Part shown: positions 37,191-49,851 of the stretch, piece by piece
Position numbering within the stretch: the stretch's first letter is position 1
Layout: every line of letters starts with the position of its first letter
Origin: Mycolicibacterium austroafricanum
GTDB taxonomy: Bacteria > Actinomycetota > Actinomycetes > Mycobacteriales > Mycobacteriaceae
Direction: 5' to 3'
Length of the DNA stretch: 64,000 nucleotides
Assembly: GCF_902705885.1 (NCBI RefSeq)
Contig: NZ_CACSIP010000014.1
Location: 47,305-111,304, forward strand
Position numbers and translations under genes: made by a program
Notes under the pieces: model-generated
What the model was told of the DNA's origin: nothing
Database searches by the model: none
The model's input: only the letters and a program-made list of their open reading frames with translations

Positions 37191-38675
37191 TTGACAACTG
37201 ACCCCGATCCGCCCTTCGTCGCAATCTGGAACAACGTCGTCGCCGAGCTCAATGGTGTCGCCGGCGCGGCCAACGGGGTGCTCACGCCGCAGCAACGGGC
37301 CTGGCTCAAGCTGGTCCGTCCGCTCGTCATCACCGAAGGTTTTGCACTTCTGTCGGTTCCCACCGCCTTCGTCCAGAACGAGATCGAACGTCACCTCCGC
37401 GAGCCGATCGTCACCGCGTTGAGCCGCCAGCTCGGACAGCGTGTTGATCTCGGCGTCCGGATCGCAGACCCCGGCCCGGACCACAGCGACGACCTCCATG
37501 CCGGAATGCGCGAAGCCGTTGCCCCGGATGTCGACGACGTCGACGACGACGTCGACGAAGACCTGGCGGCCCGCGCCAGCGCCGAGGAGAGCTGGCCGTC
37601 GTACTTCTCCAAACGCGCCAACACCTCGCCGGCCGATGACACCGCCGTCACCCTCAACCGCCGCTACACCTTCGAGACCTTCGTCATCGGCGCCTCCAAC
37701 CGGTTCGCCCACGCCGCGTCGCTGGCCATCGCCGAAGCACCGGCGCGCGCCTACAACCCGTTGTTCATCTGGGGCGAATCCGGGCTGGGCAAGACCCATC
37801 TGCTGCACGCCGCCGGGAACTACGCGCAGCGGCTGTTCCCCGGTATGCGGGTCAAGTACGTCTCGACCGAAGAGTTCACCAACGACTTCATCAACTCGCT
37901 GCGCGACGACCGCAGGGCGTCGTTCAAGCGCACCTATCGCGACATCGACGTGCTGCTGGTCGACGACATCCAGTTCATCGAAGGCAAAGACGGCATCCAG
38001 GAAGAGTTCTTCCACACCTTCAACACGCTGCACAACGCGAACAAGCAGATCGTGATCTCCTCCGATCGACCGCCCAAGCAGCTCGCCACCCTGGAAGACC
38101 GGTTGCGCACCCGCTTCGAGTGGGGACTGATCACCGACGTCCAGCCACCGGAACTCGAGACCCGGATCGCCATCCTGCGCAAGAAGGCTCAGATGGACCG
38201 GCTGGACGTCCCCGACGACGTGCTCGAGTTGATCGCCAGCCGGATCGAACGCAACATCCGCGAACTCGAGGGCGCGCTGATCCGGGTCACCGCGTTCGCC
38301 TCACTCAACAAGACAGCGATCGACAAGTCCCTGGCCGAGATCGTGTTGCGTGATCTGATCTCCGATGCGTCCACGATGCAGATCAGCACCGCCGCGATCA
38401 TGGCGGCCACCGCCGAGTACTTCGAGACCAGCATCGAGGAGCTACGCGGCCCGGGCAAGACCCGCGCGCTCGCCCAGTCGCGCCAGATCGCGATGTATCT
38501 GTGCCGTGAGCTCACCGACCTGTCCCTGCCCAAGATCGGGCAGGCGTTCGGCCGCGACCACACCACCGTGATGTACGCGGAGAAGAAGATCCGTGCCGAG
38601 ATGGCCGAGCGCCGTGAGGTCTTCGATCACGTGAAAGAACTCACCACCCGGATCCGCCAGCGCGCCAAGCGCTGA
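37191..38675 (+). CDS. dnaA: chromosomal replication initiator DnaA
   Basis: 494 aa. TTG at 37191 ([20 protein letters not shown]) is chosen: AGGGGG lies about 9 nt upstream and mycobacterial DnaA proteins begin this way. Domain I about 1-90; acidic variable linker with [16 protein letters not shown]+ domain III with Walker [21 protein letters not shown] and Walker [21 protein letters not shown]; domain IV with the box-binding signature [20 protein letters not shown]. Opens oriC, which follows directly. Confidence 0.97.
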   Translation: MTTDPDPPFVAIWNNVVAELNGVAGAANGVLTPQQRAWLKLVRPLVITEGFALLSVPTAFVQNEIERHLREPIVTALSRQLGQRVDLGVRIADPGPDHSDDLHAGMREAVAPDVDDVDDDVDEDLAARASAEESWPSYFSKRANTSPADDTAVTLNRRYTFETFVIGASNRFAHAASLAIAEAPARAYNPLFIWGESGLGKTHLLHAAGNYAQRLFPGMRVKYVSTEEFTNDFINSLRDDRRASFKRTYRDIDVLLVDDIQFIEGKDGIQEEFFHTFNTLHNANKQIVISSDRPPKQLATLEDRLRTRFEWGLITDVQPPELETRIAILRKKAQMDRLDVPDDVLELIASRIERNIRELEGALIRVTAFASLNKTAIDKSLAEIVLRDLISDASTMQISTAAIMAATAEYFETSIEELRGPGKTRALAQSRQIAMYLCRELTDLSLPKIGQAFGRDHTTVMYAEKKIRAEMAERREVFDHVKELTTRIRQRAKR

Positions 38676-39220
38676 CAATTCCCCTGCCGCAAACCGCAAC
38701 GATCGTGGTTCTCTGCTGCCTCCTCGACGATGGATCCCAAAAAAACTTCCGCCCCGGTCGTCACACCAGTCACAGGATCTCCCTGTGCACCGACATGTGC
38801 ACAACCTCGGGTCAATCGTCGAGCGGGCACCGGATCGGTCCACAACGCCGGCCCCATCCCCAGCCGCCCCCAGGTTGCCCACCGGGTATCCACATTGCGC
38901 CAACACCCCGTCATGCCCGTCTGCCTGCGGCGGACCACTGCTATCCCCAGACTCCACAGGACCTATTACTGTTGCTCTTAGATATCTATGGATTTCTTCT
39001 AGAAGAAGGCAGCTGGGGACACCCCGAACTTTTGTGCCTCGCCAGTCGTTACCCGCCCAGATGTCGGCCGCATCGATTAGCTTTCAAGTTGGGGCCGGAA
39101 GCTCTACGGTGGTTCATCGACAGCCGTTTCGGTCGTCGTAGCGCGTCCGGGGCGACGCGGCATGCGACGCCGGTAAACCGCTGATTATGGCTTTTGTCGG
39201 GTGTGCATCGAAGGGACGCT
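38676..39220. other. oriC, dnaA-dnaN intergenic region
   Basis: 545 bp without a credible gene. DnaA-box-like sequences: CGGTCCACA (38836-38844), GTATCCACA (38886-38894), CTATCCCCA (38941-38949) and GACTCCACA (38950-38958), each one or two bases from the mycobacterial TTGTCCACA-type consensus. An AT-rich stretch at about 38961-39009 (TATTACTGTTGCTCTTAGAT onward) is the likely unwinding element. It contains the perfect 14-bp palindrome TTCTTCTAGAAGAA at 38994-39007. AAGGGA before the dnaN ATG is the ribosome site. Confidence 0.85.
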
Positions 39221-40414
39221 ATGAACGTGGCGACGGCAGGTCTCACGGATTTGAAGTTTCGGCTGACCCGGGAAGACTTCGCTGACGCGGTTGCCTGGGT
39301 GGCACGCAACCTGCCGTCCCGGCCGACGGTCCCGGTGCTCGCCGGGGTGCTGCTCACCGGATCGGACGACGGTCTGACCATCTCGGGGTTCGACTACGAG
39401 GTCTCCGCCGAGGTGCAGATCGCCGCTGAAATCGCTTCTCCGGGAAGCGTTTTGGTTTCCGGACGGCTGTTGTCCGACATCGTCAGGTCGTTGCCGGCCA
39501 AGCCGGTCGACGTCAGCGTCGAGGGCACCCGGGTGTCGCTGACCTGCGGCAGCGCCCGTTTCTCGCTGCCGACGATGGCCGTCGAGGATTACCCGACCCT
39601 GCCCACGTTGCCCGATGAGACCGGGATGGTTTCCTCGGATCTGTTCGCCGAGGCCATCGGCCAGGTGGCTGTTGCCGCCGGCCGTGATGACACGCTGCCC
39701 ATGCTGACCGGCATCCGGGTCGAGATCTCCGGTGAGAAGGTGGTTTTGGCCGCCACCGACCGTTTCCGTCTGGCGGTACGGGAGCTGACCTGGTCGACTG
39801 AGACCGCCGGGGTGGAAGCCGCGGTGCTGGTGCCGGCCAAGACGCTGGCGGAAGCCGCCAAGGCGGGAACCGACGGCGAAGAAGTGCATCTGGCGCTCGG
39901 GTCCGGTCCCACCGTCGGTAAAGAGGGACTGTTGGGGATTCGCAGCAGGGGCAAACGCAGCACCACGCGCCTGCTGGACGCCGAGTTCCCGAAGTTCCGT
40001 CAGCTGTTGCCCAGCGAACACACCGCCATCGCGACCATCGCGGTCGCCGAACTCAGTGAAGCGATCAAACGTGTCGCGCTGGTCGCCGACCGCGGAGCGC
40101 AGGTCCGGATGGAGTTCGCCGACGACGTGTTGCGGTTGTCGGCCGGCGCCGACGATGTGGGCCGTGCCGAAGAGGACCTGCCGGTGGAGTTTTCCGGCGA
40201 TCCCCTGACTATCGCGTTCAACCCGACGTACCTCACCGACGGGCTCAGCTCACTGCATGCGGAACGGGTGACGTTCGGTTTCACTACCCCCAGCCGCCCA
40301 GCGGTGTTGCGTCCGGCGGGAGAAGATGGTGGCGACGCCGGTGGCACTGGACCTTTCCCGGCCGCTCAAACCGACTATGTCTACTTGTTGATGCCGGTGC
40401 GCCTGCCAGGGTGA
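39221..40414 (+). CDS. dnaN: DNA polymerase III beta sliding clamp
   Basis: 397 aa from ATG at 39221 with AAGGGA 7 nt before it; ATG-like starts at 39194 are not supported. Three clamp folds: [20 protein letters not shown] with [26 protein letters not shown]; and [21 protein letters not shown]-terminus [13 protein letters not shown] is the usual protein-binding pocket end. Clamp for polymerase III and repair enzymes. Confidence 0.97.
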   Translation: MNVATAGLTDLKFRLTREDFADAVAWVARNLPSRPTVPVLAGVLLTGSDDGLTISGFDYEVSAEVQIAAEIASPGSVLVSGRLLSDIVRSLPAKPVDVSVEGTRVSLTCGSARFSLPTMAVEDYPTLPTLPDETGMVSSDLFAEAIGQVAVAAGRDDTLPMLTGIRVEISGEKVVLAATDRFRLAVRELTWSTETAGVEAAVLVPAKTLAEAAKAGTDGEEVHLALGSGPTVGKEGLLGIRSRGKRSTTRLLDAEFPKFRQLLPSEHTAIATIAVAELSEAIKRVALVADRGAQVRMEFADDVLRLSAGADDVGRAEEDLPVEFSGDPLTIAFNPTYLTDGLSSLHAERVTFGFTTPSRPAVLRPAGEDGGDAGGTGPFPAAQTDYVYLLMPVRLPG

Positions 40415-40447
40415 CCCGATGGCACCGACAGGAGAAGGGGCGTTGAC

Positions 40448-41341
40448 ATGCAATTAGGTCTCATCGGGCTCGGCAAGATGGGTTTCAACATGCGTACCCG
40501 TCTGCGCGAGGGAGGTCATGAGGTCGTCGGATACGACCCGAGGCCGGAGGTCTCCGATGTCGGATCGCTGGAGGAGCTGGCCTCGGCGCTGGAGTCGCCG
40601 CGCGTGGTGTGGGTCATGGTGCCGTCCGGCACCGTGACCGAGCAGACCATCTCGGCTCTGGCCGGGATTCTCAGCGACGGCGATCTGGTGATCGACGGCG
40701 GCAACTCGCGATACACCGAGGATGCGCCGCATGCAAAGGTTTTGGGGGACAAAGGCGTTGGGTTCATAGATGCTGGTGTTTCCGGCGGCATCTGGGGCCT
40801 GACCGAAGGTTACGGACTGATGGTGGGCGGCTCAGACGCCGATGTCGAACGCGCCATGCCGATCTTCGACACGCTGCGGCCGCCGGGGCCCGTCGAGGAC
40901 GGCTTTGTTCACGTCGGGCCGGTCGGGGCGGGACATTTCGCCAAGATGGTGCACAACGGTGTCGAGTACGCCCTGATGACGGCTTACGCCGAGGGCTACG
41001 AGATGCTGGCCGCCGAAGACCTGGTGAAAAGCCCGCAGGCGGTCTATCAAGCCTGGTCGAACGGCACCGTGGTGCGCTCGTGGCTGCAACAACTGCTCGC
41101 CAGGGCGCTCAAAGAAGATCCGGGGCTCGCCGAGATCAGCGGTTACACCGAGGACTCCGGCGAGGGCCGGTGGACGGTCGAGGAAGCGATTCGGTTGCGG
41201 GTTCCGGTTCCCAGCATCGCTGCCGCCCTGTTCGCGAGATTCCTTTCCCGCCAAGATGATTCGCCGACGATGAAGGCGGTGGCAGCGCTTCGTAACCAGT
41301 TCGGCGGCCACGCTGTCAAGCGAGTGAGCGAGTCCGGGTGA
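40448..41341 (+). CDS. gnd: 6-phosphogluconate dehydrogenase, short (GndA-type)
   Basis: 297 aa, ATG at 40448 after GGAGAAGGGG. NAD(P)-binding [36 protein letters not shown], the family block [20 protein letters not shown] and catalytic Lys in [20 protein letters not shown]. Shorter than the 470-aa enzyme, as in the decarboxylating NAD-preferring type. Oxidises 6-phosphogluconate to ribulose 5-phosphate. Its place between dnaN and recF is typical of fast-growing mycobacteria and absent from M. tuberculosis as I recall. Confidence 0.94.
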   Translation: MQLGLIGLGKMGFNMRTRLREGGHEVVGYDPRPEVSDVGSLEELASALESPRVVWVMVPSGTVTEQTISALAGILSDGDLVIDGGNSRYTEDAPHAKVLGDKGVGFIDAGVSGGIWGLTEGYGLMVGGSDADVERAMPIFDTLRPPGPVEDGFVHVGPVGAGHFAKMVHNGVEYALMTAYAEGYEMLAAEDLVKSPQAVYQAWSNGTVVRSWLQQLLARALKEDPGLAEISGYTEDSGEGRWTVEEAIRLRVPVPSIAAALFARFLSRQDDSPTMKAVAALRNQFGGHAVKRVSESG

Positions 41342-41354
41342 CCGGGGTGTATCC

Positions 41355-42512
41355 GTGCATGTCCGCCACCTTGCGCTGACCGACTTCCGGTCCTGGGAGC
41401 GCGTCGAACTCGATCTCGAACCGGGACGCACGGTGTTCGTCGGCCCCAACGGTTTCGGTAAGACGAATCTGATCGAGGCGTTGTGGTATTCGTCGACACT
41501 GGGCTCCCACCGGGTGGCATCGGATGCACCACTGATTCGTGCCGGTGCCGACCGCGCGGTGGTATCGACGATCGTGGTCAGCGACGGCCGCGAGCTCGCT
41601 GTTGATCTTGACATCACGTCGGGGCGGGCGAACAAGGCCCGGTTGAATCGGTCCCCGGTGAGGTCGGCCCGCGAGATCCTGGGTGTGTTGCGCGCGGTGT
41701 TGTTCGCGCCGGAGGACCTGTCGCTGGTGCGGGGCGACCCGAGTGAGAGGCGACGCTATCTCGACGAGTTGGCGACCACCCGACGTCCCCGAATCGCCGG
41801 GGTGCGGGCCGATTACGACAAGGTGCTGCGGCAGCGGACCGCCCTGCTGAAGACCGCGGCCGGCGCCCGGTTTCGTGGTGATCGCAGCGCGCTGGAGACC
41901 CTCGATGTGTGGGACGGGCACCTCGCCGCCCACGGGGCCCAATTGATCGCTGCCCGAGTGCAACTGGTGACCGAACTGGCTCCCGAGGTGGAGAAGGCCT
42001 ATCAGCTGCTCGCGCCCACGTCCCGGCCGGCGACGATCCGCTACCGCAGCAGTGTGGACGTGGTCGAGAATGAGGCAGCCGCCGGCATCGCCGACGCCGA
42101 GGTCTTCGAGGCGGCGTTGCTCGATGCGCTGAGCCGCCGCCGGGAAGCCGAGCTGGAGCGCGGCGTGTGCCTGGTCGGACCACACCGCGACGATCTGGAG
42201 TTGCGGCTCGGCGAACAGATCGCCAAAGGCTTTGCCAGCCACGGTGAATCGTGGTCGGTGGCCCTGGCCCTGCGGCTGGCGGCCTACGAACTGCTTCGCA
42301 CCGAGGGCGGGGATCCGGTGTTGTTGCTCGACGACGTGTTCGCCGAACTCGACAGTGCCCGAAGGGAAGCGCTCGCCACGGTCGCGGCCTCGGCGGAGCA
42401 GGTCCTAGTGACCGCTGCAGTACACGAGGACATCCCCTCCGACTGGGACGTGCGGCGGGTCGACATCACGATGCACGACGGCGACCACGGTCGGATCTCG
42501 GCGGTGAAGTGA
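41355..42512 (+). CDS. recF: DNA replication/repair protein RecF
   Basis: 385 aa, GTG start at 41355, 13 nt after gnd. Walker [21 protein letters not shown], the SMC-like signature region and Walker [21 protein letters not shown]. Loads RecA on gapped DNA with RecO and RecR. Its TGA overlaps the first base of the dciA ATG, so dciA is coupled. Confidence 0.96.
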   Translation: MHVRHLALTDFRSWERVELDLEPGRTVFVGPNGFGKTNLIEALWYSSTLGSHRVASDAPLIRAGADRAVVSTIVVSDGRELAVDLDITSGRANKARLNRSPVRSAREILGVLRAVLFAPEDLSLVRGDPSERRRYLDELATTRRPRIAGVRADYDKVLRQRTALLKTAAGARFRGDRSALETLDVWDGHLAAHGAQLIAARVQLVTELAPEVEKAYQLLAPTSRPATIRYRSSVDVVENEAAAGIADAEVFEAALLDALSRRREAELERGVCLVGPHRDDLELRLGEQIAKGFASHGESWSVALALRLAAYELLRTEGGDPVLLLDDVFAELDSARREALATVAASAEQVLVTAAVHEDIPSDWDVRRVDITMHDGDHGRISAVK

Positions 42513-43093
42513 TGGATGACGAACACCTCGACGGAGACAGCGCCGACGACGGCCCGGTGGGGCCGCCGGCGGACCTGACGCGAATCAAGGGCATGGACCT
42601 GGTGCGGCGCACGCTCGAGGAGGCGCGCGGGGCGGCACGGGTGCAGGGCAAGAACGTCGGCCGCGGCCGGACTTCCCCCGCACCGCGGCGGGTCGCGGGC
42701 AACAGCAGGCGTCGCTGGTCCGGCCCGGGCCCTGACGGCCGCGATCCGCAACTGCTGGGAGCGGCCACCAGCGATCTGGCGCGTAGCCGGGGTTGGTCTG
42801 GTCGGGTCGCCGAGGGCTCGGTGTTCGGCCGGTGGCGTTCGGTGGTCGGTGAGCAGATCGCCGCCCACGCGACGCCGACGTCGTTGAACGACGGTGTGCT
42901 CACGGTGTCGGCCGAATCGACGGCGTGGGCGACGCAGCTGCGGATGGTGCAGGCCCAGCTGTTGGCCAAGATCGCCGCGGCGGTCGGCGACGGGGTGGTC
43001 ACCTCGTTGAGAATCGTCGGACCGGTGGGGCCGTCGTGGCGCAAGGGTCCGTACCGGGTGCCGGGAAGGGGACCACGCGACACCTACGGGTGA
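42512..43093 (+). CDS. dciA: DciA-like helicase-loading protein, DUF721 (Rv0004-like)
   Basis: 193 aa from ATG at 42512, which overlaps the recF stop. N-terminal low-complexity and basic part with [20 protein letters not shown] and [20 protein letters not shown]. The DUF721 KH-like domain reads [40 protein letters not shown] and ending [18 protein letters not shown]. DciA loads DnaB helicase in bacteria lacking DnaC. Position between recF and gyrB is as in Rv0004. Confidence 0.92.
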   Translation: MDDEHLDGDSADDGPVGPPADLTRIKGMDLVRRTLEEARGAARVQGKNVGRGRTSPAPRRVAGNSRRRWSGPGPDGRDPQLLGAATSDLARSRGWSGRVAEGSVFGRWRSVVGEQIAAHATPTSLNDGVLTVSAESTAWATQLRMVQAQLLAKIAAAVGDGVVTSLRIVGPVGPSWRKGPYRVPGRGPRDTYG

Positions 43094-45347
<2,254 letters not shown>

Positions 45348-45368
45348 GTCGACCTACGAGGGATCTGA

Positions 45369-47876
45369 ATGACTGACACAACGCTGCCCCCCGGCGACGA
45401 AGCCGGCGACCGGATCGAACCGGTCGACATCCAGCAGGAGATGCAGCGCAGCTACATCGACTACGCGATGAGCGTGATCGTGGGCCGGGCGCTGCCGGAG
45501 GTCCGGGACGGGCTCAAGCCGGTGCACCGCAGGGTGCTGTACGCGATGTACGACTCCGGCTTCCGGCCCGACCGCGGGCACGCGAAGTCGGCGCGCTCGG
45601 TCGCCGAGACGATGGGTAACTATCACCCGCACGGTGATTCGTCGATCTACGACACCCTGGTCCGGATGGCGCAGCCGTGGTCGCTGCGCTACCCACTGGT
45701 CGACGGTCAGGGCAACTTCGGCTCGCCGGGCAACGACCCGCCGGCCGCCATGAGGTACACCGAAGCGCGCCTCACACCGCTGGCAATGGAAATGCTGCGT
45801 GAGATCGACGAGGAGACAGTCGATTTCATCCCGAACTACGACGGCCGAGTTCAGGAACCTACCGTTCTGCCCAGCCGGTTCCCCAATCTGTTGGCCAACG
45901 GCTCCGGTGGCATCGCGGTCGGTATGGCGACCAACATGCCGCCGCACAACCTGCGCGAGCTGGCCGAGGCCGTGTTCTGGTGTCTGGACAACTACGACGC
46001 CGACGAAGAGACCACGCTCACCGCGGTCACCGAACGGGTCAAAGGACCGGACTTCCCCACCCACGGTCTGATCGTCGGCTCGCAGGGAATCCACGACGCG
46101 TACACCACCGGCCGCGGTTCGATCCGGATGCGGGGTGTGGTCGAGGTCGAGGAGGACTCGAGAGGCCGCTCCCTGCTGGTCATCACCGAGCTGCCGTACC
46201 AGGTGAACCACGACAACTTCATCACCTCGATCGCCGACCAGGTCCGCGACGGCAAGCTGGCGGGCATCTCCAACATCGAGGACCAGAGCAGCGACCGTGT
46301 CGGGTTGCGCATCGTCGTCGAGGTCAAGCGCGACGCGGTGGCGAAGGTGGTGCTCAACAACCTCTACAAGCACACCCAGCTGCAGACCAGCTTCGGGGCC
46401 AACATGCTGTCGATCGTCGACGGGGTCCCCCGAACCCTGCGCCTGGATCAGCTGATCCGGCTCTACGTCGTCCATCAGTTGGACGTCATCGTCCGCCGGA
46501 CCACCTACCGGCTGCGCAAGGCCAACGAGCGGGCCCACATCCTGCGCGGACTGGTCAAGGCACTCGACGCGCTCGACGAGGTCATCGCGTTGATCCGGGC
46601 CTCGGAAACCGTCGACATCGCCCGCGCCGGCCTGATCGACCTGCTCGACATCGACGACATCCAGGCGCAGGCCATCCTCGACATGCAGCTGCGGCGCCTG
46701 GCCGCCCTGGAGCGGCAGCGCATCGTCGACGACCTGGCCAAGATCGAGGCCGAGATCGCCGACCTCGAGGACATCCTGGCCAAGCCGGAACGTCAGCGCG
46801 CCATCGTGCACGACGAGCTCAAGGAGCTCGTTGAAAAGTACGGCGACGACCGCCGCACCCGCATCATCCCGGCAGACGGGGACGTCGCTGACGAGGACCT
46901 GATCGCCCGCGAAGAGGTCGTCGTCACGATCACCGAGACCGGGTACGCCAAGCGGACCAAGTCCGACCTGTACCGCAGCCAGAAGCGCGGCGGCAAAGGC
47001 GTCCAGGGTGCCGGGCTCAAGCAGGACGACATTGTCAACCACTTCTTCGTCTGCTCCACCCACGACTGGATTCTGTTCTTCACCACGCAGGGCCGGGTGT
47101 ACCGCGCGAAGGCCTACGACCTGCCCGAGGCGTCCCGCACGGCGCGCGGCCAGCACGTGGCGAACCTGCTGGCGTTCCAGCCCGAGGAACGCATCGCCCA
47201 GGTCATCCAGATCAAGAGCTACGAAGACGCGCCGTATCTGGTGCTGGCCACCCGCAACGGCCTGGTGAAGAAGTCCAAGCTCGTCGACTTCGACTCCAAC
47301 CGCTCCGGCGGCATCGTCGCGATCAACCTGCGCGACGGTGACGAGCTGGTCGGTGCGGTGCTGTGCTCGGCCCACGAGGATCTGCTGTTGGTCTCCGCGA
47401 AGGGTCAGTCGATCCGGTTCTCGGCGACCGACGAGGCGTTGCGTCCGATGGGTCGGGCGACCTCGGGTGTGCAGGGCATGCGGTTCAACGAAGAGGACCA
47501 GCTGCTGTCGCTCAACGTCGTGCGCGACGACACATACCTGCTGGTCGCGACATCGGGTGGCTACGCCAAGCGCACCGCGATCGAGGAGTACTCGTCGCAG
47601 GGACGCGGCGGCAAAGGCATCCTCACGATTCAATACGACCGCAGACGTGGCACCCTGGTCGGAGCGTTGATCGTCGACGACGACACCGAGCTGTACGCCA
47701 TCACCTCCACCGGGGGTGTCATCCGGACCGCGGCACGTCAGGTGCGCAAGGCCGGACGGCAAACCAAGGGCGTGCGCTTGATGAACCTCGGCGATGGCGA
47801 CACACTGATTGCCGTTGCGCGCAACGCCGAAGAAGATGCCGGTGATGACGCAGCGGACGGGTCGGACGACTCGTAA
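45369..47876 (+). CDS. gyrA: DNA gyrase subunit A
   Basis: 835 aa, ATG at 45369. Catalytic Tyr in [18 protein letters not shown]. The quinolone region reads [20 protein letters not shown]: Ser91 stands where M. tuberculosis GyrA has Ala90 (E. coli Ser83), and Asp95 matches the tuberculosis Asp94. The C-terminal beta-propeller has a GyrA box, QKRGGKG. No intein. Forms A2B2 gyrase with GyrB. The propeller ends in an acidic tail [13 protein letters not shown]. Confidence 0.97.
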   Translation: MTDTTLPPGDEAGDRIEPVDIQQEMQRSYIDYAMSVIVGRALPEVRDGLKPVHRRVLYAMYDSGFRPDRGHAKSARSVAETMGNYHPHGDSSIYDTLVRMAQPWSLRYPLVDGQGNFGSPGNDPPAAMRYTEARLTPLAMEMLREIDEETVDFIPNYDGRVQEPTVLPSRFPNLLANGSGGIAVGMATNMPPHNLRELAEAVFWCLDNYDADEETTLTAVTERVKGPDFPTHGLIVGSQGIHDAYTTGRGSIRMRGVVEVEEDSRGRSLLVITELPYQVNHDNFITSIADQVRDGKLAGISNIEDQSSDRVGLRIVVEVKRDAVAKVVLNNLYKHTQLQTSFGANMLSIVDGVPRTLRLDQLIRLYVVHQLDVIVRRTTYRLRKANERAHILRGLVKALDALDEVIALIRASETVDIARAGLIDLLDIDDIQAQAILDMQLRRLAALERQRIVDDLAKIEAEIADLEDILAKPERQRAIVHDELKELVEKYGDDRRTRIIPADGDVADEDLIAREEVVVTITETGYAKRTKSDLYRSQKRGGKGVQGAGLKQDDIVNHFFVCSTHDWILFFTTQGRVYRAKAYDLPEASRTARGQHVANLLAFQPEERIAQVIQIKSYEDAPYLVLATRNGLVKKSKLVDFDSNRSGGIVAINLRDGDELVGAVLCSAHEDLLLVSAKGQSIRFSATDEALRPMGRATSGVQGMRFNEEDQLLSLNVVRDDTYLLVATSGGYAKRTAIEEYSSQGRGGKGILTIQYDRRRGTLVGALIVDDDTELYAITSTGGVIRTAARQVRKAGRQTKGVRLMNLGDGDTLIAVARNAEEDAGDDAADGSDDS

Positions 47877-47924
47877 CGCGACGCCCACTGCGCAGGCAGC
47901 AGGCACTGAGCTAAGGAGCCTCAG

Positions 47925-48878
47925 GTGAGCTCACCTAACGAGCCGGGATACCCGCGTGCGGGTGAGGGGTCCGGTGGGGCCAACGGCTCCGGGTCCGGAC
48001 CCTCGTCCTCCGGCCACGAGGGTGGCTCGCCGGGGAATTCGACGACGAGCAATGCTCCGCCGTCGGGGGCCGGGCCGGCGCGCGGCGCCGCCTCGGGCGA
48101 CGTCCCGCCGTGGCAACGGGGCCCGGTCACTCGTCGACAGCACCAGCAGCCCTCGGACGGACCTCCGTCCGGTGACGGTCCGCGGAGCAACCCGACGGGT
48201 CTGGATGCCCGGTTGAACCGCTTCATCGCAGGTTCGCCGGCGTCCGGCGGCGCCGCCTCGGAGGCGGACACCGGTGCGCGCAATGAGCGCACCGACGTGG
48301 TGCGCGCGGAGCCGGGTCGTCCCGAGCACGGCGCGCGTACCGAGGGTGGTTCGGGCGTCTACGCCAGTGAGATCCCGGACCTGTCGGGTCCAGTCCCCCG
48401 GCCGCAGCAGCAGCGCAAGCCGGCCGAGCGTCCGTCGTCCGAGCAGCCGGCGAGGGGGCAGGAGAAAGCGCAGGCACCTGGCAGGGTGCAGGTCGCGGCG
48501 CGGACGCACAAGGGGCCGGTGCGGGCGAGCATGCAGATCCGGCGCATCGATCCGTGGAGCGCGTTGAAGGTGTCGTTGGTGCTCTCGGTCGCGATGTTCT
48601 TCGTCTGGATGATCGCGGTGGCGTTCCTGTATCTGGTGCTCGGCGGCATGGGTGTGTGGAGCAAGCTCAACAGCAACGTCGGTGACCTGCTGACCAGCGC
48701 CAGCGGCAGCGCCGGGGGCGAGCTGGTGTCCAGCGGCACCATCTTCGGTGGGGCCGCGCTGATCGGGCTGGTGAACATTGTGCTGATGACCGCGGCGGCC
48801 ACCATCGGGGTGTTCATCTACAACCTGACCACCGACCTGGTGGGCGGCGTCGAGGTCACTCTCGCTGACCGCGACTGA
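47925..48878 (+). CDS. DUF3566 membrane protein (Rv0007-like)
   Basis: 317 aa, GTG start at 47925 with AAGGAG upstream. About 190 residues of Gly/Ser/Pro-rich, probably disordered cytoplasmic sequence precede the DUF3566 domain: [40 protein letters not shown], and a second helix [20 protein letters not shown]. Two transmembrane segments. Consistently found just after gyrA in actinobacteria. Function unknown. Confidence 0.9.
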   Translation: MSSPNEPGYPRAGEGSGGANGSGSGPSSSGHEGGSPGNSTTSNAPPSGAGPARGAASGDVPPWQRGPVTRRQHQQPSDGPPSGDGPRSNPTGLDARLNRFIAGSPASGGAASEADTGARNERTDVVRAEPGRPEHGARTEGGSGVYASEIPDLSGPVPRPQQQRKPAERPSSEQPARGQEKAQAPGRVQVAARTHKGPVRASMQIRRIDPWSALKVSLVLSVAMFFVWMIAVAFLYLVLGGMGVWSKLNSNVGDLLTSASGSAGGELVSSGTIFGGAALIGLVNIVLMTAAATIGVFIYNLTTDLVGGVEVTLADRD

Positions 48879-48896
48879 GGTGGCAGTCTTTCGGGT

Positions 48897-48952
48897 TTGG
48901 GCCACAGCTCACCGGTGCGGTAATCTCGTCGCTCGGCGCCCGCTCGCGGGCG
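48897..48952 (+). promoter_or_regulatory. tRNA-Ile promoter and leader hairpin
   Basis: TTGGGC (48897-48902), an 18-bp spacer and TAATCT (48921-48926) form a promoter about 45 nt before the tRNA. A perfect 7-bp inverted repeat CGCCCGC/GCGGGCG lies at 48937-48952 in the leader; it could also terminate the gyrA-DUF3566 mRNA. Confidence 0.5.
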
Positions 48953-48971
48953 TCCCCCGCTAGCGGTTCAC

Positions 48972-49045
48972 GGGGCTATAGCTCAGGCGGTTAGAGCGCT
49001 TCGCTGATAACGAAGAGGTCGGAGGTTCGAGTCCTCCTAGCCCCA
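48972..49045 (+). tRNA. ileT: tRNA-Ile (GAT)
   Basis: 74 nt. Acceptor GGGGCTA pairs with TAGCCCC; D-arm AGCTCAGGCGGTTAGAGC; anticodon stem CTTCG/CGAAG with loop CTGATAA and anticodon GAT at 49006-49008; T-loop GGTTCGAGTCC. Discriminator A; CCA is not encoded. Confidence 0.97.
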
Positions 49046-49062
49046 CGGAAAGGTGTGCATCG

Positions 49063-49179
49063 ATGAAGATGATGCTCCTGCTCGCCGCCGCAGTCGCAGC
49101 GGCCGCCGCACTGGTGGTGTGGCGGACCCAGCACGGCGCCGAGGTGTGGCACACCACCACCGACATGCCTTCCCGATAG
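49063..49179 (+). CDS. DLW-39-like small membrane protein
   Basis: 38 aa between the two tRNA genes. ATG at 49063 has GGAAAGG about 10 nt before it. Sequence: MKMMLLLAAAVAAAAALVVW, then RTQHGAEVWHTTTDMPSR. One N-terminal membrane helix, then a short tail with E-V-W and T-x-D. Small actinobacterial proteins of about 39 residues with a DLW motif occur in this tRNA-rich gyrA neighbourhood, and this fits that pattern with EVW in place of DLW. Function unknown. Confidence 0.75.
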   Translation: MKMMLLLAAAVAAAAALVVWRTQHGAEVWHTTTDMPSR

Positions 49180-49186
49180 GCACCCG

Positions 49187-49259
49187 GGGGCCTTAGCTCA
49201 GTTGGTAGAGCGCTGCCTTTGCAAGGCAGATGTCAGGAGTTCGAATCTCCTAGGCTCCA
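49187..49259 (+). tRNA. alaT: tRNA-Ala (TGC)
   Basis: 73 nt. Acceptor GGGGCCT/AGGCTCC with one G-T pair; D-arm AGCTCAGTTGGTAGAGC; anticodon stem CTGCC/GGCAG with loop TTTGCAA and anticodon TGC at 49220-49222; T-arm AGGAGTTCGAATCTCCT. Discriminator A. It starts 7 nt after the small protein's stop, so one transcript probably carries all three. Confidence 0.97.
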
Positions 49260-49279
49260 CAAGCACGCTGACCCCCGCG

Positions 49280-49597
49280 TCAGCTCTCGAACTCGTCGAT
49301 GAACGTGGTGATCTGCTCGATGCCTGGGCCGGGCCCGGTGGGGTCGGTCCAGGACTGCAGGGTGACCGTTCCCACACCGCGCAGCACGCGCAGATACTCA
49401 GTCACCTCGTCAGTCGACAATGTCTCGAGTCTCGCGGCGACCTCCGGCAGCACCGGCTTGAGCGCCGTGGCAATGCTCATGCCCCGGTCGGCGGCGGGGG
49501 CCCGGTTGAGCAGGCCGACGACGTGCTCGATGTCGGGCCGCGTCAGCCGGGGATAAACCGTCGCCAGATCCTCTTTCACGTCGTCCCTGGTGCTCAT
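49280..49597 (-). CDS. hypothetical protein
   Basis: 105 aa, ATG at 49597 with GAGAGG about 6 nt upstream. Acidic, helical-looking: MSTRDDVKEDLATVYPRLTR, PDIEHVVGLLNRAPAADRGM and EVAARLETLSTDEVTEYLRV. No signal peptide, membrane helix or known domain recognised. Codon use is like its neighbours. It faces the tRNA-Ala gene tail to tail, 20 nt away. Confidence 0.6.
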   Translation of the reverse strand: MSTRDDVKEDLATVYPRLTRPDIEHVVGLLNRAPAADRGMSIATALKPVLPEVAARLETLSTDEVTEYLRVLRGVGTVTLQSWTDPTGPGPGIEQITTFIDEFES

Positions 49598-49851
49598 GTG
49601 CGCCTCTCGGTTGTCGAGCCCTCCAGCAGGCAGCCATACCCCGTGTGACCGGTCGGCTACACCTCAGCGTGCGGGCGGACATCCGCGGCGAGGTGACCCG
49701 GGATCTGCCTTCCGCTGCGACGAGATCCGAGTTCTGTAGACGTCGTCTCGCACTTCCACTGCAAAAGTCGGATCTCGTGGGATGTCGATGGTCCTCGGCA
49801 GCATTCCCGGGCATGAGCCAACCGCCGGCGTGAGGCAGCCACCTCCCCGAC
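49598..49851. repeat. intergenic spacer with 11-bp inverted repeat
   Basis: 254 bp between the hypothetical gene and sdaA. It holds a perfect inverted repeat ACGAGATCCGA (49720-49730) and TCGGATCTCGT (49768-49778), 37 nt apart, with a small dyad AGACG/CGTCT inside the loop. The small ORFs crossing it show no family signature, so no gene is called. Confidence 0.6.

Noticed and set aside
38626..38640. TCACGTGAAAG near the dnaA end as parS
   Set aside because: At least four mismatches to the 14-bp core.
45354..47906. 850-aa minus-strand ORF covering gyrA
   Set aside because: Pure shadow of gyrA codon bias.
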